The notes under the pieces are model-generated. The model was not told the origin of the DNA. It made no database searches and saw only the letters and a program-made list of their open reading frames with translations. From Prunella strophiata (taxonomy: Eukaryota; Chordata; Aves; Passeriformes; Prunellidae), in the NCBI GenBank assembly GCA_036583965.1, contig JAZBQD010000021.1, positions 18,805,875-18,869,874 of the forward strand: a stretch of 64,000 nucleotides of DNA. Reading direction: 5' to 3'. Made by a program: the position numbers and the translations under genes. This document shows positions 56,812 to 64,000 of this stretch, piece by piece; positions within the stretch are counted from its first letter, which is position 1, and the number at the start of each line of letters is the position of its first letter.

Positions 56812-58730
56812 CACGGCAAGGGATCAAACCCCCCCTTCCCAGCCCTTCCCAGCCCTCCCAGCCCATCCCTGCCTGCTCTGTCTCCTTCCCCCTGCTCCTG
56901 GGACTCTCCACACGCAGAGATTTTCTGGGAGCCCAAACGCTTCCACTGCCTGTAAAGTCCCCCAAAGCTGCCCTGAAGGTGTTTCCCATCTTCCCTTAGT
57001 TCATAAGGATGGTAAAGAATAGCTGGACCAAGCAAAGGGAATCACAGATCCATAAGAATCCAGGGATTCTTAGAAACCTCCTCCCATCACAGAGATTTCC
57101 ACCCCCTGAACCTGCCTGGCTTGTGCACAGCACCTTCCAGCCCAAGCAGCTCTTCCACTTTGCAAAAGGGAACACGATATGTGCTGTTAAAATCCACTGA
57201 AGATGGATTGCTAGCCTTCCTCACTTCCTTTCCAAGGAAGGAGAGCAGAGCCAATGTCATGCTGTGAGTCACCGGAAGAATAAAATTGAATCCTTGGGGC
57301 CAAAGCTTGGAAACAGCATTGCCAGGGATTTTTCCCTCCTGTTTTTCAAATACCCTTGAAGTTTCTCCCCCCTCCCTTGTCACTGGTTCACAGCATTACA
57401 GAAAAAGTGCCTTCAAAACACCATAAAGGGTTTTCATTTGCCAAACTACTGGAAATTTACCTGCTCCCCCCAGGATTTTTATCACTGTTGAAAATCTTGT
57501 TATTCCTGGGGGCTCTTGACCCCTGTTCCCCTCTGACTTCCAGGCCTTGCCCAGCACAATGAGGGCTGCTGGAAAGGGCACCTGGCCAAGAGCAGATGTC
57601 AGGAAGGTTACCCAGCCTTCATTCACTGGCAGGGAACACTGAGATTCCCAACTCCAGGCTCACCCACAACTCTCCAACCAGGAGAGAAGGTGGCTGGGAT
57701 CATTTATGTCCCAGAGGGAATCATGGGGCTTCACTCTGAACCTGTGGGAGTATCCAGGCAAGGATTTGATTTAGGGGAGTGTGAGATGTGTAGCACCTCT
57801 GAGGTTTATAACTTGTAAGAGCTTATCTCCTTTTGCATCAAGAAGTGTCTGGGAAGCAGCCAAGGGCACACAGCAGAGGAGATAGCAAGTGGGAAGGGAG
57901 AGGAAAAAAGTCAAGGGGAATACAAGCATATTTATAAAAATCAGAACAATAGTTTCCCAGAGCTGTGATAAGAACTATTTTCTACTCACAAAAACGCAAC
58001 ACTGATTTTTATTTTTTTTTCCCATGCATTTGTCCTCTTTTCTTAAAAAGAAAAAGCCAAACCCCAGCACTTTGCCTGAAGCCAGAGCTGTCATGAGAGC
58101 AGCAGCCAAGGTGGAAGGAGTTAATCCTTGTGCAGCCTTTGGGAAGGACCCTGGGGCTGGTGGTGCTGCCACAGTCCCTGGTGAGGGTTTGTTCAGATCA
58201 GCTCAGTGCATGGCACCCCCTCAGTCTGAAGGGATTGGCAAGAGCATCTCAAAGGGTGGCCTGGAGTCATAAACAAGCAGGGCTTTGCATCCCCAGCCAG
58301 CAAGGCTGAGCTTTGCTGGCACAGCTGCCTCAAGCAGGATCCCTCTGGCTCCCTGCCTGGCCCTTGCAAGTGTTATCAATCGCCTGCTTCCATGAACATT
58401 AAAGAAATCAAACTTTCCTTCTTGCTCTTGCACCCCCTCCCTTTAAATAGCAGCTTAAAAGGAAACAAATTTAGAGCAAGGTCAGAGGGATACAGAGGCT
58501 GTTTCTCATGCTCTGAGGAAATCCTAGCTGTTGGATGGTGGAGGGAGTTATCTCCCAGCCCTATCTGGACATGAATTCAGAGAAAGGCTGGGAGGGATTT
58601 CCCAGGAAATTTCAATGCTGCCCCCAGCCCCTCTTCCTTGTGGCAAGGCAGGATCCTGTCTGCTCACCTTTCCCAACAGATCTCAGAGCAGATCCCACAC
58701 AGCAGTCCTGCCTAGGATGCACTCATGGGT
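56812..58730. other. Non-coding stretch
   Basis: C-rich on the plus strand to about 56910, then mixed unique sequence. No gene or repeat family was recognised. Open frames are at most about 100 codons. Confidence 0.5.
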
Positions 58731-58872
58731 GCATCCCTGGAAATGTCCAAGGCCAGGTTGGATGGGGTTTGGAGCAACCTGGGATAGTGGAAGGTGTCCC
58801 TGCTCATGGCAGGGGTTTGGAACTGGAATATCTTAATCATCCTTCCAATCCAAACTGTTCAGGGATTCTCTG
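58731..58872 (+). mobile_element. CR1 LINE 3'-terminal fragment
   Basis: Reads in CR1 sense: GCATCCCTGGAAATGTCCAA, GGCCAGGTTGGATGGGGTTT, GGAGCAACCTGGGATAGTGG, AAGGTGTCCCTGCTCATGGC, AGGGGTTTGGAACTGGAATA, then CCTTCCAATCCAAACTGTTC and a decayed terminus. It is a 5'-truncated copy of about 140 bases. Confidence 0.92.
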
Positions 58873-59589
58873 ATGACTCCATGGCTGTCATTTTGCTGTT
58901 GTTGGTGTCCAACAGCAACATCTCCAGACCAAAACTCCCTGAACTGACATAGAACCACTCCTCTGATTTAAAAAAAAATCTCACCTGAGCTCACCCCAGG
59001 ACTGCAGGCGAGGTGAAATCACATTTGATCCAGACTAGATCTGTGTTTGTAGCTCCCTCTGGGATCAAAGCATTACTGAGACATGTTTGAAGATGGAAGC
59101 AACACTTTCACTATGTATTTACCCACACAGAGTTAGATGTAAGCTTCCATAATTAAACACATCCTTCTATAAGCTAAGGAAAGCCCAGGCTCCACAGAAT
59201 CCTTCCTCCCCATATAATCACCCAGGATAAAGCAGAGCATCTCAAGTACCAAGCTGAACAAGAGTTTTAACAGCTTTTAGCTAAAATCATTCTCTCCATC
59301 ACCCTTGCAATTTCTCATGGGCAGATCTTTGACAGGTGAGGAGTGACCCACTCAGCTGCACTTGGGAAACAACAGAGTTGGGAGAAGAAATCAACTCCCA
59401 CCAGGATTCTGGTTCCCCATCCAGCCACAGGGGATGTTCCCCCCATCCCACCCCTTTACATCCCAAGGTAACATCTCCCCTTTTCATTCACCCACTTAGC
59501 CCAAGCAAGTCCAAACAGGGACAAATCAAAGAAGGATTTTAAGTCCACATTTAAAACAGCTTATGGATTTTGGAGCTCCTTCCAGCTCC
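58873..59589. other. Non-coding stretch, nothing recognised
   Basis: Unique sequence without recognisable gene, RNA or repeat. Confidence 0.5.
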
Positions 59590-59860
59590 ATCTCAGCAAC
59601 GTTAGTGCTGCAAGCCAAGGTTTCAGACGTGTGTCATCAGGGGATCGCAGTTACAAATGAGATTAAGGAGCGAAATAAAAATCACTTGAGCTGGAGATAA
59701 CTCACTTGCTGGCAGGCAGCGAGGGGCTGAATTGATCTCCTTGGCCCAAGCAGACTCTTCCATCTGCCAATAACACCCAGCAATTCGTCAGAGCCACAGC
59801 ACGCAGTGTTTATAGCCCGGGGTTGTAATGAAATCAGCATCTCCCACAGGGAGCTTAACC
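59590..59860. promoter_or_regulatory. Putative conserved non-coding element
   Basis: Repeat-free block with dispersed CpGs (CAACGTTAGTG, TTTCAGACGTGTG, GGGGATCGCAG, GGAGCGAAATAAAAATCAC, CAATTCGTCAGAG, TATAGCCCGGGG) among GATTAAG and TAATGAAATCAG words. The composition contrasts with the CR1 tail to the left and the CpG-poor DNA to the right. Conservation is inferred only. Confidence 0.28.
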
Positions 59861-62800
59861 CCTCCAGAGATCTCCACTGGCAGGAGTGGCCCTCGTGGAG
59901 CAGAAATTAAATACCCAGCTCAGCCCTGGCTTTGACAACAAAAAGTCTCAGAAGACATCAGAGTTCTTACAGGGTTATGGCAAACTGCCACATGAAAGCC
60001 TCAAGAAGGGGTTTAGGTCTGGTGGGACATTCAAAGTTGCTCTGGGAGCATTTACAGGGCACAACTCTCCCTTTTCCCACCTCTGTGGATGGATTCAGGT
60101 GAGCATCAGCTTGGGCATTGCACCTCCACTTTATCAGCACTTGGTTTGTCTGCCCAACATTAGGGAGCCACCTGCAAGCCCAGACCTGGAAAACCATTCC
60201 AGAGGGGGTTTGGGACTGCTGAGAGAGCTTCATTTGGGATCTCTGTCCAGTTTTCCTGTATAGACTCCATGAGGTAACAAACACAGAGGGTTCAGTGAGG
60301 GTTCAGACCATGGAATCAGCCTTCCCACGCAGGCAGAAGCCTGGACATGTAGAAGCACTGCAAAGCCTTCCAGGATTTCCAGCCATAGCCCTACCAGTGC
60401 AGTCCACTTCCAGATGTTGGAGATCTTCTCCATTTGCACTTCCAGGGGCAGGAGAGCTGTGCCCCCACTCAGCCAGCAATGACTCTGAGCCTGTCCTTCC
60501 ATCAGCACCCCAAAAAACTGGTGTGGGATAAATCACATTCCTATATGTCCACCACTGCAGAGCCTTCCATTTGCTTTTCCTTCCCCCAACAAACTCCTTT
60601 AGGCACGAGACATTTTTTCCAGCCCACGCTTTCCTAAAGGACACTGTGAGGTTTTGTATAAACAAAGAAATGAGGCACGACAGTTCGAGACTGAGGAGAA
60701 AATATCACAACCATCCCAACAACATCAACAGTTTAGAGAAAACACTTGGAGCTGTCAATACCCTGTGCTGAGTGGTGAAAGGTTTGGGACATATTCCAGT
60801 TTCTAGTAAGAGACACTTTGCTGGTTTGCTTGCAAATCTTGGGGGAAGACTGCACTTCTCAGCTGCAATCCAGAAATGGTTCTGACTCCGTGGCAATAAG
60901 AACATGGAAAAGTCCAAACCAGGATAAATGCTCGCAGCCGTGAAAAATCTGAAATTAAAGAGCTCTCTGCCAAGAGAGGAGCTCTATTGAGCTTGGCTCC
61001 CCAAAGCTCAGGTCTTAAAATATATCTCAGAGATCCATGGCTGCACATTCCCAACCCCAGGCTGCTGTGTGCACACGTGGCCAGGGTGTGCAAAAAAAGT
61101 CAGATTGATCCTGGTAGAGGCGCCTCGAGCAATGCTTCCTTCCTTCCAAAACAAATATTCAGTGGGGCAGTGATCCCAAAGAGCTCCTGAATGAAGCTGA
61201 ACAAGCCCTGCTGAGCCCTTAACTGTGCCATGAACCCACACTCAGGGCCAGGCTCACCTTTTGGGCACAGATTTCCATGTGCTGGGCAGGCACTTTCACA
61301 GCACTCTGGGAACAGAGCCCACGGGAGGATCTTGACCAAGACAAGAGCCAAGCTCAGCAGACTGAGCCATGTTTAAATCCAGGTGCCAACAGCAGAGATA
61401 ACAAAAGTGAAGGAATTGAAGTAATCAAAGGTGTTACTCATCCATGACTTGGACTGGAAGCAGAGCCAGGAGCCCAACCCAGGTGAGGAACCAGCAGTGC
61501 CATGTGCTGCTGGGCACCATCCCAGTGGCCATTCCCAGGGGCAGCAGCTGAGGCCAGGACAAGGGGAACTAAGGACAGCCAGGGCTGAGATAATAAAAAC
61601 AGACCCCAGGAATGCAGGGATGAGTTTGGGTCACCTGTCTGATGGGGAGAAGGAGCCACCAGCAACTGAGAGCCCAGAGTTTATTAGGAAAATGGTTGGG
61701 CTCAGGTGCTGGATTTGGGTGCCTCTGCAGGGTTTGGGGGTGAAGAGCTCCTGGATTAGTGGGGTTTCAGCCTGGCTGATGCAGCTCCCACCCCAGCAGG
61801 TACCCCAAATGCCCTGCAGACACCCCGGGCTGGGCTCAGCACAGCTGTTTTGCAGCTGCATTTCGCTGGTGCAGCGGCAGCAGCCGGCTGGGCCGTGCAG
61901 ATGGGCCCAGAGAGACTCCCTGCTTCCTTCAGCTCCTGAGCTCAGGCTCAGCTCCCACAAAGCTGGGTTTTATGGGCCTCCCCGTGAGCGTGAGCATGGC
62001 TGTGTGTGTGCAATCCCAGGGATTTACAGTCCATTCAGGCATCGCCTGGGGCCAACGTTTTCAAATGCTGTATCCAGAAGCCTGGATCCACTGGGTCTTT
62101 GGGTTGTTTTAAAGCAAATTTATTTTGGATTTGAAAGCACAGCCCAGGCTCTTCAGCACAAATTGACTTCCTGAGCTCTCCTGCTTCCTCCAAACTCTTC
62201 TCCTGGCAACTCCTGTTGCTTTAGGATTTCTACACAGCTCTCCAGCATCTCCTGAGGACATTCCTCCCCCTCCAACCTTTTCCCCTTTTGATCACTGCAA
62301 GGCTGTTAATTCAGTTGGCAACAAAACACTCTCTCAAGCAAAACTAAGACAATGAGCTGTGTCAAATCTCAGAGGCTTGAATGGAGTTTAATTTGCAATA
62401 TTCGCTTTTTTTCCCTTCTCCTTTAGTCTTTGTATTCTCTTTCTTTCAGCAGCTAGATTTCTACTCTGTCCATCTTTCTGGGCATATTTTATGTTTGACA
62501 TTTCTCAGTTTTCCCCAGTGAAGGGCAGTCCAAACTCTCAACTTATACCTTCCCCAACATGGGTTTACATGAAGACAGGGGATTTTCTCAGGAGGTTTGT
62601 CCCACACAGCCCTGCTGGAAGGGAAGGACACGTGGAGAGCCGTGGGGAGCTGCATCTTAAGGAGGCTCAGCAGGACTCTGAGCAGAACTGTCAGCAGCAG
62701 AAGTGGCTGCCCAGGGGGAATGGCTCCTGTAATGAAACCAAGGTGGCCAAGCTGCTGACAGCTGCAGAGCAAGCCAGAGGAGAGGTGGGTTTGGGAGCAG

Positions 62801-63246
62801 AAGGGAATATTTCATCTTCTCTGACTTGATGAGTTTGCATTGGCACAAGACAATGAGGAGCAGATGTCAGCCAGAGATGCCAAACTACCCCGTACATTTT
62901 TACAGCAGAAATAATGACACTCTTTCAGACCACTAATGTTTGCAGTTTCTCAACAGCATGGAGTGATTTTTATTTTTTTTTTTTAGAAAAACCCTCCTCG
63001 AAGTTCTCCAAGAAGGGGTTTTAGCCAGTGCTGATGGCAGCAGCAATGATTTCACAAGGATAATCAGATAAAACCCCTTTCCCAGGGCTAATTGGATGCT
63101 GTGGTGATTCTGAGCCATCTGCATCCATCAAAGAACACTTACCTGGGACCATTAAATGTGAATTTCTTCCCCAGAGTTTTCTCATGGCCTGAGTAACTTG
63201 TTTGCCTTTCCTTTTGCCCGAGGGCTCTGTTAATTCCTAGAAATAG
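59861..63246. other. Long non-coding stretch
   Basis: Unique sequence. The longest plain-composition frame is 61431-62174 plus (247 codons), GC-rich and partly mirrored by minus-strand frames. I find no domain, signal peptide or splice context in it, so it is left uncalled. A 12-T run is at about 62972. No CR1 copy was seen before 63247. Confidence 0.4.
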
Positions 63247-63290
63247 TACAATCATTTAGGTTGGAAAAGACCCATAAGATCATTGAGTTC
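63247..63290 (-). mobile_element. CR1 LINE 3'-terminal fragment
   Basis: ACAATCATTTAGGTTGGAAA, AGACCCATAAGATCATTGAG and TTC are the reverse complement of the same CR1 terminus that appears in plus sense at 63575-63623. Only about 44 bases are kept. Confidence 0.8.
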
Positions 63291-63444
63291 TGCGTAATAA
63301 TTCCTTTATTACAACAACTTTGGAAACTCTTGGAAAACTGAAGAGCTCAGCTGGGCTCAATTTCATTGTGGATGTACTTTGGATAAACAAAATTCAGGAA
63401 GTTTCAGACCCAGAAAATGACCTATGAGCATCCAATATATTCAA

Positions 63445-63623
63445 GGTTTAATTGTTAAGCATTGGAAGGGGCTGCCCAGGGAAGTGGTGGAGTCCCCATC
63501 CCTGGAGATGTTCAAGGAATGACTGAACATGGCACTCAGAGCTCTGGTCTGGTTGAGCAGGGTGGTGGTTGGCCAAAAGTTTATGATCTTGGAGGTCTTT
63601 TCCAGCCTAAATGATTCTGTGAT
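63445..63623 (+). mobile_element. CR1 LINE 3' fragment
   Basis: Reads in CR1 sense: GTTTAATTGTTAAGCATTGG, AAGGGGCTGCCCAGGGAAGT, GGTGGAGTCCCCATCCCTGG, AGATGTTCAAGGAATGACTG, AACATGGCACTCAGAGCTCT, GGTCTGGTTGAGCAGGGTGG, TTATGATCTTGGAGGTCTTT, TCCAGCCTAAATGATTCTGT. About 180 bases are preserved with good similarity to the avian pattern, so this is among the better-kept copies. It is 5'-truncated and inactive. Confidence 0.93.
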
Positions 63624-64000
63624 ATTGGAAAGTTTAGGATTTTAAGGCTCTGTTCTCATGGGTACTTGTGGAGGATTAATATTCTGGTTTGGGGTTTTCC
63701 TTTCTTTTCTTGGCTCTGCACTTCCACGTGATCACGTAAAGCAAAACATTTTTTAAGCATTCCCCTGAAAAACAAGATCTACCCCAAGAAAACATCCCGA
63801 CCACCTCAGGGTTTTTTTGTGAAAAAGAGGGAATTACTCCATGATGTCATCAGCTGAAACTGCAACTCAGAAAGTGTTTAATTTCAGGGTTTAATTTAAA
63901 GTGTTTAATCTCAAGACCTGCATTTTTCCTGGAAAGATCCTACAAATCCAGTGTCTGAACTATAGTTACCTCTTTACAACCTGCCAGATTTTTCCCCATT
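63624..64000. other. Non-coding stretch to window end
   Basis: Unique sequence. No gene, RNA or repeat family was recognised. Confidence 0.5.

Noticed and set aside
61431..62174. 247-codon plus-strand open frame
   Set aside because: No recognisable domain, no promoter or splice context, and GC-rich sequence that lowers stop-codon frequency. Kept as chance unless RNA or homology evidence appears.
1..64000. CRISPR array, bacterial operon or endogenous viral gene
   Set aside because: No regularly spaced identical repeats with unique spacers, no tightly packed genes, and no recognisable viral polymerase or structural protein in the translations examined.

Overview
This window looks like non-coding DNA from a songbird-type (passerine) bird genome. 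Short, 5'-truncated CR1 LINE tails of the avian type occur on both strands. Two longer copies (about 20087-20470 and 30641-31021) carry the passerine-style wording of the CR1 3' region. AT-rich microsatellites, long homopolymers and T/G-rich low-complexity blocks also fit a bird autosome. There is no prokaryotic or organellar signature: no operons, no ribosome-binding sites and no packed reading frames.

I could not support any protein-coding gene, tRNA, rRNA, CRISPR array or intact mobile element. Every open frame is short and unrecognised. Many are translations of simple repeats (300-490, 11908-12041, 15839-16195) or of CR1 tails. The window is best read as intergenic sequence or part of a very large intron.

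Layout. 1-1000 holds a T/G-rich tract and then a CpG-bearing conserved-looking block. 3391-3962 is an unusual tandem triplication with an AT-rich linker. 7140-7330 and 10500-11700 hold conserved-looking blocks with small inverted repeats. 11908-12041 is a (AAAAT)n microsatellite with 24 perfect units. 15744-16540 combines T/G tracts, a CpG-rich pocket and the most conserved-looking block in the window (16337-16460). 16611-17665, 20087-20470 and 30400-31021 are CR1-rich. 22735-23000 is another conserved-looking block. 28800-28840 holds a POU-type palindrome. 33747-33900 and 36554-36726 are two diverged copies of an unnamed repeat. 43600-43740 contains a perfect 22-bp homeodomain-type palindrome. 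45444-52444 collects ancient amniote repeats (a palindromic MITE-like element, a tail of the same family, a SINE-like fragment and an old CR1). 47880-48260 has a TATA-like site beside a G-rich stretch. 56740-56803 is a (CCT)n tract with a 23-bp duplication. 59590-59860 is conserved-looking. 63247-63623 holds CR1 tails in inverted orientation.

If there is function here it is most likely regulatory. Several CpG-containing blocks, rich in homeodomain-like or other palindromic motifs, stand out against the CpG-poor, CR1-peppered background. That pattern is typical of enhancers around developmental genes, but conservation cannot be tested from one sequence. No coherent new gene system was found.
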